Assembly: GCA_001579985.1 (NCBI GenBank)
Contig: LRSR01014900.1
Coordinates: 1 to 30,462, forward strand
Length of the DNA: 30,462 nucleotides
Direction: 5' to 3'
From: Hypsibius dujardini
Lineage: Eukaryota; Tardigrada; Eutardigrada; Parachela; Hypsibiidae
Position numbers and translations under genes: made by a program. Shown in pieces: positions 11,201 through 21,900 of the stretch. How positions within the stretch are numbered: position 1 is the first letter of the stretch; every line of letters begins with the position of its first letter. Below the pieces are notes generated by a model. It was given only the letters and a program-made list of their open reading frames with translations. It did not search any database and was not told the DNA's origin.

Positions 11201-14073
11201 CGCGGCGTTGGCGACGGTACCGGCCGCCGCGAACCCGTCGCCTTCCGGCTTAATCATGTCGTCGTCGGTGTCGTTGAGGTCGCGGTAAGTCTGCGTGGCG
11301 ATCTCCGCATGCGGCGGCTTTTTATGGTGGTGGTGATGGCGCTGCGGGTGGTGCGTCGAGTGGCCGGAATTGTGGGCGATTGGTATCAACCGACTAACGA
11401 TGGAGGTGTGGTGGTTCTCACGGTTGCTCCACTCGTCCTCCTCGATCAAGTCACCGAGTTTGACCTCGGACTTAGTGAAGTTGTCCGCTGAAGCTTGATG
11501 ATTGGGCTGGGGTGGACTGTTTGGGCTCTCCAAAACGTCCGGTTCTGGCTTCACCTGCGGTTTAAAATGGACACTTTAAACGGCAAACGTCAGCTAAACA
11601 TTTCATGCAAACCCATTTCATGCTTGAAAATATTTTAAATGTAATCCAGAATGTAAATGACGTTTAACATTGAAGAACTTTTCTTACCCGATTTGACAAA
11701 TTTTTTAAGAGCTTCCCTGTTGAAAAATCTATTTAAATAAATTACAAAAAGATGTCGAATCTGACACAATCATATTGGATAGGCTTATCATTTGGTTTGG
11801 CATTTTCAAACGCAATTGAAATTTTATGGCCAATTGATGTTTGTTTCTCGTGCTCCTCTTAATTGCAGACGATATCTGGACGACTAGGCGAATTAAGAAT
11901 ACGAATAACAGACTAGCATACCGTAACGGATATAAGCTGCTAAAATCGTTTTGGTTTGATAATTTGTGAAGAAATCCTCATTTTTATTTCATTTTTTGTT
12001 GTTCGGTCGTTGAACAATTCGTGGTGCGAGTGGAGAATTCCGAATTATTGTAAGACAGAAATCTTGTAGGCCTTATAATAACTTAATAATTTACTAATCA
12101 TAATAATGATAATAACAATGTAATAATATTAATAATGATGCAATAATAATAATAATAAATATAGCATATATTATAACAAATATTGTTTATATATATAATT
12201 AAGTAATAATAATTTGATAATAGTAATAATGTAATGTTTTAGATAATGTTGTATCGTGCTTACTGAACGACAAATCGGTTCGTAAATTGCCTTCAGAATT
12301 TGACATCAAAAACAAAAATATTCTACAAAGCAAGAGTTACATTTGAATTGGGCATTTATTTCATTTCATGTCATCCCGCTGTACCTGCGGTGGAGCGGCT
12401 GCCGTTAGAGACTCATTCGGAGGCACCGACGGAATGGCGGACAGCTCAGCTTGCGGCGGATTAGCGGGAAGCTCCACCTCTGCCGACTTGACCGAGGCCA
12501 CCGACAGTGACGGCCGTTTTTGCGGCACCTCCGTGTTCGTAGAGTTCATCGATGTCTTGGACGGATCCACCGTCGTCGAAAGGCCGAACAGCGCCGGCTG
12601 TGGGATGTTAGTCAAGTTGACCGATCGTTCGGTGATGGCCGCGGAAACCAACGAAGGGTTCGGGCTGGGAGTGTTTGACAAGGATGAAGACGTCAGACAG
12701 GCAGTAGTGGCGGCCGATGCGACGGATGACTTTTTCAACGGATCAGCCAACTTCAACGAATCACGCGCGTTGACTAATTTGTTTGAGACTTGCGCGTTAG
12801 CGGAGCTCATGGAAACCTTTGAGGAATCCGTCACGGTTGTGTCACCTGGGGAAGGTAACAATAAAAAATCAACCATTATTACATTGGCCAAACTCTGACT
12901 TGTGAGCTAAACGGATTCTAAAAACATGGGCGTCACAAGATTTCGAAGGTCTAAAACATGTTTTTTTCTCCAGAAATATCAAAAACTACCATTCAATTCG
13001 CACTATTTTCTGTCAAATTAGGATAAATTTTCAAATTTTTTCCTTTTCTATTTCTTTTCAAAAAAAGTCAAATGACGACACCAGGTCATTTTTTCCCCTT
13101 TGGACATTCTTTTGAAAACTCTATGAAACGAATCACGTTATATCTAACGTTAGATTTACTGCGTTTTAGACAGTTTCGATAGATATGCAGATTGGTTACA
13201 CCCAAACAGCAGCGTTTCTGTCTACCGTGTCTAGTCAGAAAGCAAAAGGAAAAAACACAGCGACTTAAGTTCATCTCATCCCAAAATGAGAAATTTGCGA
13301 AAGCTTATGGTAATTTCTATCTCGCTATACAAGGTAAACCATAAGGCTGAGTTTTGGGTTTTTAAAATCTGAGTCCAAGAAGTCCAAAATTTAGTAAATC
13401 AGACGAAATCCATCATATAAAGTTTTCAAAAGAATGTCCAAATGGGATATGGAGACCTCATGACGTCACATGACGTATTCAAAAAAAAAGTTTAAAGTTT
13501 AAAAGCAAAAGTTTGCGAACCCACACTTCTTCTGGGGGGGGGGGTTGCCCATAACCATTATACTCCTCTAAATAACAGCCAATATTTATCACCACCCTCT
13601 CACCTGGAGAAGTCAGCGACAGCTTTGACCCATCCGTCGGGACCTCCGTCTTCATATTGGCTAGCCTGTTAGTCTGCTCGCTCAGTGTCGGCTTTAATGA
13701 GAACGTTGTTCGTTCCGTTGGAACAGGTGGCGAGGAATAAACTGGTTCACCTGCAGGCATCTGAGATTTTTCACTTGAATTGAGAGAGGTTTTTTTAACC
13801 ATCTCAGGCGAAACCTGGTCAGGCTCCGGTTCAACCGAAGTTGTAGCATCAGAATTGGGTTCGTTCGGGATTTCTGCTTTAGTTTTATCCGTCCGGATGG
13901 ACAAAAACGAGGTACGAGATGGTGTGACGGAAGCATAATCAGGAATGGGGACATTGGTGATGCGATTAGCCTTGGCGCTTTCCGACGACTCAACCGAATT
14001 CCTTGATTTTTGCGGCTCGGTCATGGCGCGGACCATCGAAGCCCGGAGCTCGCGCAGTTGACCGTCTTGTGCG
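8205..14073 (-). CDS. Large low-complexity repeat-bearing protein, unknown function
   Basis: Minus-strand exons 14073-13604, 12845-12385 and 11554-8205 join in matching phase (phase 1, then phase 0). The first good ATG is at 14036, giving about 1,414 residues to the donor at 8205. The product is hydrophilic and probably disordered: exons 1-2 are rich in Ser, Thr, Pro and Asn, and the 3.35-kb exon has His-, Asp/Gly- and Arg-rich blocks. Visible internal repeats are three SGxxxDKxDFD units (10834-10385), an RS/RD-rich block, three CNxC motifs (9333-9156), three 16-residue units (8845-8702), and the motif IPQPALFG once in exon 2 and once in exon 3. No known domain is recognised. The start is uncertain because an upstream 25-nt exon (14178-14154) may be 5' UTR. 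The exon may continue by splicing into 7808-5415, which would give about 1,827 residues. Confidence 0.7.
8702..8845 (-). repeat. Three tandem 48-bp coding units (16 residues each)
   Basis: Units at 8845-8798, 8797-8750 and 8749-8702 encode QLGQEEQTRRTVTGRS, NLEQGEQARRSLTKRT and NFEQAEQPRRTLSKRQ. The core EQxEQxRRxLTKR is conserved. A degenerate fourth copy ending PRRTIIQRA follows immediately downstream. The R-R-S/T pattern would suit basophilic kinase sites, which is inference. Confidence 0.9.
10385..10834 (-). repeat. Three SGxxxDKxDFD repeat units in the large exon
   Basis: Units begin at codons for STAISG (10834), GTAVSG (10651) and GTKVSG (10462), each followed by DKNNFDP, DKNDFDP or DKEDFDA and an acidic Ser-rich stretch. 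Spacing is 61-63 residues. This looks like an old duplication of a roughly 62-residue module. Confidence 0.8.
11555..12384 (-). other. AT-rich intron of the large gene
   Basis: The borders are donor CCGCAG/GTACAG at 12385/12384 and acceptor AACCGCAG ending at 11555. The middle, about 12070-12240, is a TAATAA-type A/T-rich tract. No coding sequence is seen. Confidence 0.7.
12998..13540 (+). mobile_element. Inverted-repeat element, family 1, copy A
   Basis: This is one of three diverged copies of the same non-coding element. Its ends are inverted repeats: GGACATTCTTTTGAAAA near 13102 against the complement of AGAATGTCCAAATGGGA near 13432. The central landmarks GACAGTTTCGATAGATATGC, AGCAGCGTTTCTGTCTAC and CTGAGTTTTGG recur in copies B and C. 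TGACGTCA lies at 13461-13468. It sits in the intron 12846-13603 of the large minus-strand gene. The exact ends are blurred, and no target duplication was established. Confidence 0.75.
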
Positions 14074-14325
14074 CTAGTACGAAAGAGGACTTTTTATTAA
14101 GGAAAGATGACGTCATCTTTGTGTTTATCTGTCTGCTTTGATGTGACTCTCACCTTGACTACCATGCGTGCCTTAAAACTGTAAACAAACAGTTAGAAGC
14201 CAGTAGAAACTAGACTTTAAATAATGATTATTTTTTTCTAGGAAAATTAGAAGAACACTTTTTCGCAGTTTTTGAGGAAGACCCGACCGATTTGAAAGGC
14301 TTGGAAGCTGTATGGAATTTTCGAC
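14074..14325. promoter_or_regulatory. Head-to-head 5' region of two genes
   Basis: The minus-strand gene starts coding at 14036 and the ENKD1-like gene at 14326, leaving 290 bp between start codons. A minus-strand acceptor (CTGTTTGTTTACAG, ending 14179) and a perfect donor (GTCAAG/GTGAGA at 14154/14153) bracket a 25-nt exon that cannot be coding in the main frame. On the plus strand, acceptors end at 14241 and 14268. Both genes therefore seem to have spliced 5' UTRs that may overlap in antisense. Confidence 0.45.
14103..14120. promoter_or_regulatory. Perfect 18-bp palindrome with CRE core
   Basis: AAAGATGACGTCATCTTT is identical to its reverse complement and contains TGACGTCA, the established CREB/ATF site, at 14108-14115. 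It lies between the two divergent genes, inside the presumed first intron of the minus-strand gene. A regulatory role is inferred. Confidence 0.55.
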
Positions 14326-17300
14326 ATGGCACAGGTGGTCTATGTGAACGGAATGCCATCAATCCGGGAGGCTCGGTGGCTGATTGACGGGATGGACGCC
14401 CGTAGGGAGATGTTGACGAACCGTCAGCGCGATCAACAGGGCACGGTGCATGATCTGATGTACCGGCCCGATGCCGTGGCTCCCATGCCTGTCCACATCA
14501 AGAGAATCACCAGTAGGTAAAATATCTGCGAAAGTATTCTGAAGATGAGAATGGCATAATTTGATCCATGAATTATAGTGAAAATGAATCCAGTCAAACT
14601 GACCTGCTGGATCAAGTGAAAAGGACAAAATTGAAAAGTTTAGTCTCGTGTGCAAGCGCTGCACGTGCGTATTTCTACAGGCTGTAGCTGTATTGCAACT
14701 GTTTTAATTTATCCTTTTGAACTCCTTGCCCCTTCGCCGCTAATCGTAAAAACGACGACGAGCGGACAGTTCTATGTCGGAATTATTTGCACAACCGGCC
14801 ATAGAAAATGTCACGTTTTAGCACACCCTAAAAACATGACTACCTAGCTTCTTTTGCCGATCCTCTAATACGATGAGAAAAGAGAGACTCTAGCAGGACC
14901 AGTATAGTAGAATAGACAATTAAACAGTACCAGGAAAACATCCATAAGATTTAATGCATCACTACGCTACCACAAGTATACTTAGAATCGTATGTAGAAT
15001 CAATAAATATGGAATCGTAACTCAGCCGTTCCAGGGAGATTTCTGTAAGACTGCCAGCATTATCGTATTGAGGATCCTGTTTAAACTCTAAGCATATCTA
15101 TCCTCAATTCGCCGGAAAACAGTATTTCACGCCATTTGTCTCAAAACATTTTGATTTGAATTTAATTAGAATTTAATGAGAAACGTAATCGTGATAAGCA
15201 AGGAGGACGTGAAGGCCGTTGAATATTTCAACGTTCTGCGGCTTTGATTAATAATCGTTGTCGTTCATCGTAGTCTGTAGAACTACTGTATATGACGAGT
15301 TTCCAAACAAGAACTTCGGGCTAACGGAGGTCTTAGCAACTTTAATGTTTTTGCGTTTCTAACTTTCGGCTTGGATGGGGGAGGCAATTATTAGCTAGTA
15401 CGCGCAAAATGTTGCCATAATTAAATTAAAAATAGCATCGGTACACTTGAAACCAGATAGAAAGCACCCTCGCAATAAAACAAAAAATGACAATTAAATC
15501 GCAAACAAATCTTTGTCCCTTAAGGGCAACGCGGCGCTTTGTTTGTGTTGCAAATTCAAGCCGGGTCGCCGAGCGTGTTCGTAAGGAAAATGGTTTTGAC
15601 TTCCAATATATTTTTCCGCAAAAGTCGTTTGGCTTTGCAAACGTTTGCTTTTTATGATTTTTTCCAAAATACGTTACGTGACGTCATCAGGTCTCTTTAT
15701 CCCATTTAAACATTCTTTTGAAACCTGTATTATGCTAATTTCGTCTGATTTACTAAATTTTGGACTTTTTGAGTAGACACTCTAATTTTGTGGGCCCAAA
15801 ACTCAGCCTTATAATTTACCTTATAATTTACCTTATAATTTAGCCAAAGAGAAATTACTAAAAAGCTTCGCAGATTTCTTATTTTGAGATGGAATAAACT
15901 TGGGGTAGTCGTGCTATTTCCCTTTTACTTTGTGACTAGATATCGTGAACGGAAACACTGCTGTTTGGGTGTAACGAATCTGCACACCTATCGAAACTGT
16001 CCAAAACGCAAAAAATCTAACGAGATTCGTCTAATCACATTTTTTAACGAATGTTCAATTAATGAGAGAAGAGGACCCGGTGACGTCATGTAACATTTTG
16101 TGGAAAACTTAAGCAGAAAAGGCAAAAAGTTTGCAAATCGACCATAATTTGATAGAAAATAGTGAGTGGAGTTGTGAATCTATATTCCTTGGCAACACGT
16201 TCAGCGATCTGTCATGAATTCCATAATAAAACAAAGCGTCGGGTTCCCATTAATTTATAAAATTTCAGCAACAATTGCTATAAAATAATGAAACGTAATA
16301 TTCAGAGTCCCACCCCCCCCCCATTCCCCTAAAAGAAATTTTAATTAATAGATAGACCGTTTGCTGCCTCGCTATAGTCACTTTACTTTTCTCATTGAAA
16401 ATGGGTTGCAAACAAATTAGTCGAAACTCTAAAAATAAATTGTATGGCCAGCATTTAAAACAATTCTTTCTATGAAAAGTGTTCCGTTTCATTGAATTCG
16501 AATTTGTTTTTGGTAGAAGCAGTGAGGAATTTTGCGATGGAGAACAAAAAGCACGTCCGACTGATCGCAGCCGAGAACCACGCCAGAAGGGCGGCCGAAC
16601 GGCAGGAAGCGACAATGGCAGCCACTGAGGCAGCAAGACCCTCCTCCTCTCGGTACTCCAATGTGGAATCGCGGGTCTTCCGTGAACCAGAGGTTTGTGT
16701 ACGCTTCAAACAAAAAACAAACAAACAATCCAAGTATTCAATTAGGTTAACTAAAATACGATTTTTGTTTGATTTTTATTTCTTCAATAGCGGATAGAGA
16801 ACACAAAATCCAGGTTGACTGGACAAGCGTTTTATTGAATTATTCATTATAATAATTATATATAAATTCAAAAAAATATACAAAGAATTAATAAAAATAA
16901 TAAAATGTAAGAGTATAAGTTTATTAAAAACATTTATTTTTGGAGCATCCCAATTCTCAACAACGAAGTCCTCGGTTGGACTATATGAGGTCAGGGGTCA
17001 GACCAGATTCCTCGGTCCGATCGCAGACCGGTTCGTCCGAAGGATCGGCAGCGAGGACAGACCCCGAACAACTGCAGTCCGCCTTTCAACCACAGTCGAT
17101 TCGGCCTGCAAGTAGTGTCCCTTCAATCTCGGGCGCGGCGTCCTGTCGGAGTCTTCTGCAGTGTGATAAGAAGAATTTTGTCAGGATGAACGAGATCGCT
17201 GCAAAGCACCCAAAGCCGGTACAGGGGAACGCTGATTATGTGGATCGAACGGAGGGGTACCTGCAGAAACTGGACCGTTTGCCGAAGGCACGGCCCGGTG

Positions 17301-18283
17301 AAATTCCAGCTTAGTAAGCAGGCTTATCCTGGATCAAAATTACCAACAATTTTCTAAAAATATCAAATTATTCATTAATTATTATTTATTATTATTTATT
17401 CTAGTCTTATTCACAACATAATTAGCCTACAGGTTTAATTGAATTAAATAACTGATAAAAGTGAACTGGTAATAGTAATATTTTTAAGTAACGTGAATGT
17501 ATTTAAACAAAATAATAAATAAATTTCAATCCACCGGCAAAGTTATTTTAAAGAAATACTTATTTTGTTTAGACGAAACTTTGCATTTCTGCATTTGCAA
17601 TAAGCTTGATTAAATAAAATGCCCTAATATTTAAAGTAAACTCAATGATTATAAATACAAATATGCTAATAAATATCGATTTTTATTTTTGTGGTTTTAC
17701 ATAAAATATATTTTATTGAGCCGGTCTGCAATAAATAAAATGTTTTTATTTAAAATCAAAAGCCACTTTTTGAGCTATTTGAAATTTCTTTAAAATATAG
17801 TTAAACAGTATTAGGCAATAGCAAATTAAGTTAAATTAATGGCTTTTGTTTTCTGCGTGCAACTTTAAATTCGATGTTTTAATGCTGGAGCGTGGGTATT
17901 TCAGCTTAATGAGACGGAACAAAGAATGGGAGCAGGCAGCGGTGGACGCGGAGGAAGCGGTTGAGACGGCGAAAATTCCCGCCGGCTGTCAGTTGATGGA
18001 CGAAGAGGAGAAGGCTGAGATTATTGCAGATCTCAAGCGCAGTAATTATGGATTAGATGAGAATCACACTGTTTCCATGCTAAGCGGCTTTTTTTGTGGT
18101 GTGCTTGCAGCGAAAGCAGAGAAGGAGATGGAGCTCTTTAAACTGCCAGTTCGGAGCGACACACTCCGGGTACGGACGAAACGGGCAGACTTGGAGGCGG
18201 AACTCAGCAGATTAGAAGATCACTTGGAGTTGTTGTCCAAGCCGAAAGTGTTTGTTCCCATTGAGGATTCACATGAAATATGA
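14326..18283 (+). CDS. ENKD1: Enkurin domain-containing protein 1-like
   Basis: Five exons, 14326-14512, 16517-16692, 16946-17313, 17905-18041 and 18111-18283, join in phase to 346 codons plus TGA. The length is close to that of vertebrate ENKD1 (about 350). The ATG has G at -3 and +4, and the frame upstream is closed by a stop. The C-terminal third is an enkurin domain: RPGEIPAYLMRRNKEW, then AGCQLMDEEEKAEIIADLKR, LPVRSDTLRVRTKRADLE and LLSKPKVFV. SRYSNVESRVF in exon 2 resembles the KYxxVxSKV segment of ENKD1, and exon 3 carries the KNFVRMNEIAA segment. The ENKD1 family is described as microtubule-, centrosome- and cilium-associated. The gene is complete, head to head with the large minus-strand gene and followed 700 bp later by the receptor gene on the same strand. 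Confidence 0.88.
15563..16213 (-). mobile_element. Inverted-repeat element, family 1, copy B
   Basis: This copy is inverted relative to A and C and lies in the 2-kb first intron of the ENKD1-like gene. It is the best preserved: its two ends match as inverted repeats over roughly 120 bp, from GTCGCCGAGCGTGTTCGTAA on the left to the complement of TTGGCAACACGTTCAGCGAT on the right. TGACGTCA occurs in both terminal repeats (15679-15686 and 16081-16088). No transposase frame is present, so it would be non-autonomous. Confidence 0.78.
15807..15842 (+). repeat. Three exact tandem copies of a 12-mer
   Basis: CCTTATAATTTA is repeated three times inside mobile element copy B. Copies A and C have a single related unit at this place, so the triplication is private to copy B. 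Confidence 0.9.
17314..17904 (+). other. AT-rich ENKD1-like intron
   Basis: This is an intron from donor TTA/GTAAGC to acceptor GTATTTCAG. It is very A/T-rich with TTATTATTTATT runs near 17375. No other feature is seen. Confidence 0.75.
18042..18110 (+). other. 69-nt stop-free intron in the enkurin domain
   Basis: Donor CGCA/GTAATT and acceptor GTGCTTGCAG/CG restore the domain consensus ADLKRTKAEKE. The intron is a multiple of three and has no in-frame stop, so its retention would insert 23 residues after ADLKR without a frameshift. Confidence 0.8.
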
Positions 18284-18339
18284 GCTGCAAATGATAATGC
18301 AATTTTTCTGGCTGCTTGTGTTGCATATAGACAATGGTA

Positions 18340-18586
18340 CAGTCAGCCCCAAGAAGAACTCTGCTTGCACAACACAGGCTGTTTGCGCATAGAGAGAGAT
18401 GAGGTGCGACAGGTGTAGCAATAAAATATCTTCGATATCAAGAGACGCAAGTAATTGAACCAAGTGGCCCACCAAAAATTGGCTTATCTCGCGATCTCAA
18501 AAAACAAATAGCAAATTTAGGGCGGAGTTTTCGGTTTGTCTGAACAGCAAAAGTCACGTGAGCAGAGTTCTTCTTGGGGCTGACTG
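18340..18586. mobile_element. 247-bp Tc1/mariner-type MITE with TA duplication
   Basis: The terminal repeats 18340-18365 and 18561-18586 are perfect 26-bp inverted copies starting CAGTCAGCCCCAAGAAG. Each end is flanked by TA (18338-18339 and 18587-18588), the target duplication expected of Tc1/mariner insertion. There is no coding capacity. It lies 57 bp after the ENKD1-like stop codon, in its 3' UTR. Confidence 0.92.
18420..18425 (+). terminator. Candidate ENKD1 polyadenylation signal inside the MITE
   Basis: This is the first AATAAA after the stop at 18283, at 137 bp. No AATAAA occurs in the 56 bp between the stop codon and the transposon. Use of the signal is inferred. Confidence 0.5.
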
Positions 18587-18986
18587 TATCTCGGTATCTG
18601 AATGAGTAAATTCTTGGTAAAATGCGTGAAGGACAAAGTTATGAAGTATTTAAACTAGGCCTGTAACTCTTCCGACACGCAAGTTGAGGCACTGGCGTGA
18701 CATCCAATTCATGTGTCAATGCAGTACGGGAACAGAAAACTCGAGCAAATATCCAGGCGCTATTAATTGGTTGTCATGGTTTCAAGCCGAAGCAAAATTA
18801 GGAGCTGAAACAGCAGCATCATTCAAGCGTGTGGTGAATGAGTCGTACATATGGAATGCACAATTTCTTCAGCATAAATACCAGTGACCACTGCCTGGTA
18901 GATTCGATGTGAAGGAACCTGCATTTCATGCCTCAAACAAAGATATTTAACGTGTAATATGAGTAAAAAGGGGCACCCTTTTTGCA

Positions 18987-21900
18987 ATGGCACATTTCCT
19001 GCTCTTTTCTTCACTGACGTTTATTTCTCTATCCTATTCCTCTCCTGGGGCGACTGCTCCGATAATTCTTGACGTTTTCTACCTCCTCCCGATGACCGCC
19101 AAACAGAATGGTGTGGATATCCCCGACGCGTGGAGAGCGGTCTACACGTCCATTATGTTAGCGCAACGAGATGCTCGGGCCGTCCACAATATCAATATTC
19201 GATTGCAGCCGACCGAGGAAAATCCCATACCGTCCAGCACCCAACCTCTTCCGCTGGAGTCTTTCATAGTGGATCCTGTCACGCCGGGTATTGGTTCCAA
19301 CCGGCACGGCCATTGCAGCATCGACGAGACTGACCAGCACCAGGTGAAAGAATAACAACTATATCAACTATGAATGTCCACTGAACTAACCTACAACAAT
19401 AAATAAATTAATTTAATTACTAAGCAACTTTTCGTAAATCTTTAGGCTTGGAGTTTGAAAAAAACCCAATTAATGGTGGTAGTTATTAAAAATATACTAG
19501 AACTTGGAAAAGCTACAATTATTTTATAAAACATTTTTTTGAAAAAACTTCCCCACAGCAATAAAGCAATACGGTTTGGCGTTATGATTTTATTAACTGG
19601 CAAAACTGACTTTTGATCGCTCTTTCACATAAAATAAGTCAACATAAAGAGAAACACTTTAAGTTTTTTATAGTAATTAGTAATTATTAGTATCATTATT
19701 ATTTTATAAATTAACTAAAAAAACTAACAATTTTGGGTATTCAAGGCTTAAGTGAAAAAATTACGGTAAAAATTAAACCAAACCTAAACGACGTAGTTAC
19801 TACAGAAACTAAACTTTATAATCCTCTGTAAAGAAAACTTGAAATTTTTCCTCGACTTCGTAGGTGATGAATCGAATGTACGAGGCTGTTTATGGAAATT
19901 TGATGTCGGTGGTAATTGGGCCTTCATGCCGAGTGGAGTTCACAGAAGCCAGCAATATAGCGGCCTACAAGAGCATCCCCATCCTAACCGGTGGGGCGGA
20001 GATGGTTTCAAACCCGACAAGCTACCCGACCGCCATCAAGACTACTTACAATGCGCAGTATATTTGGGAAGGATTTATTGAAATGTGCAGGAAATTCGAA
20101 TGGCGACATATTTTCATCATTTACGACGAGGTAGTTACGTATAACAGCGACACCGAGGAGAAGGCCATCTTGACTAGTGGACTGCAACAACTCATTCAGG
20201 CAACCGCAGGTGGCATGACCAGCTTTTCCGTCGCTCATAGCCGCGACGAGGACTACATGGATAACCTGGAGCGACTGAAAAGATTGGCTAGAAGTAAGGA
20301 CATCTAAGATCTGGTTACGAGGGCAGCCAATGCTGAGGACACGACAAATCAATTTAAGAAGTATTTGATAGGCAAGGAATGATGGCTAGACAGACAGACA
20401 GACAGACAATTAGTAACACCTATCCGCGTTTCCCTAACTTTTGAGCTGCTCATTTGCAATGTTCGATAAATGGTTTACTTACAGTTTGCGTAATTCTCAC
20501 GGGATTAGAGAAACTGCGTCGGTACATGTTAAGAGCCTGTACTGATTCTAAACTTGACCTATGTGGCGGAGACTATGCGTTTTTCACATTGGACACGTAC
20601 AATGATCCCATATTGCTGACCGGGATGCCGGATAACATGAAAACTGCGGTTAAAAACATGATGCCTTGGAAGACAGGTAACGAAATGGTCAAATCTCATC
20701 CGACACTCTACAGAATCTCATTACCCTTTTTTAAAGGCGATAAAGACGACTCGGACGCCAAGACTGCCTTTCAAGCCTTGTCGGTGATTCGCCTATCCCC
20801 ATATGGAGACTCAGATCAGTACAGGGCCTTTGAGAAAGACTACGCAGCTCTACACATCAAGGTCAACTCTAGCCCGGTATTTCCAACATACCACGCGGCC
20901 ACCTACTACGACGCCATCATGTACATGGCTTATCTGGTGAAGATTGCCGCAGCGGCCGGGACCCCCGTCACCTGTCCGTGTGATCCGTCGGTGTGCGGCC
21001 AACCTTGCTACGGAACGGCATTTCTGAAGACGATGTGGGCGGGGTTGGTCGCAGCCATGGACAGTGTAAAGTTCTACACCGGTGGGCGGATAACTGATGC
21101 AGCACAACTAAACAAATGAAACAAATTAAGCTGACAAGGGAGTGCTCGCTACTTGTCGCCTATTCTAAAACTGAGTGAAGTTATCATTTGAAAGTTACGA
21201 ATTTTTCTTATCGATTGGTACCAAAAGCTAGTGCTCAACAGTTGAATCGGGTGAAAAATGTTCAAACTTTGCAAGCTCCTCCTACCCATTTTAATATATA
21301 TGGACATTGAAACATTGGTTGTTAGAACGATTGCAATCAATAACCAACCGAGGCAATGAAGTTTCGGCCGTTTCAAGCGCAAAATTCGTTCAATTAAGCA
21401 GAGGTTTCTCACTGACATCAAATAAAGAGGTGGAGATTGCTAAGTCTGAAACATGTGTGCCCAATTCAACTGTTGAGCCATGAGAGACACAGACTTATAC
21501 GAAGGCTGCGACCGCAAATGTGTGTGCTTCATAATTCCTTTACGACTCTTTCCAGTGAACCCACCAGGTCCCATCATATACTGTAGAATCGGAATAACTT
21601 GCGCCGGTTTTTGGTCCCCCCGTAAATTTTTACCGGCGGTCCCAAATAAATTTGCAATCAATCAGACGGGTTGGTTTGTACTGCCAGCATGAGCTTGTGG
21701 CGCAAGTTATCCGGATTCTACAATATATTGTAGTCGAGCCCTATAGCTTGCAGTATCAATCGACAGGGCAAATTCGTGACTTTTGAATGGTACCTTCAAA
21801 GTGCTTCAGAATAGCGACAAATGGCAAGCATTTCCTCGTGAAATCTGAACTTTTTTCAAAAAAATCACATGACGTTACCGGGTCTTCTTCTCCCGTTTGG

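Noticed and set aside
14154-14178. ATG GTA GTC AAG exon as the start of the minus-strand protein
   Set aside because: Its donor leaves phase 0, but the next exon from 14073 needs phase 2; the join reads into a stop after 27 codons. It is better explained as 5' UTR.
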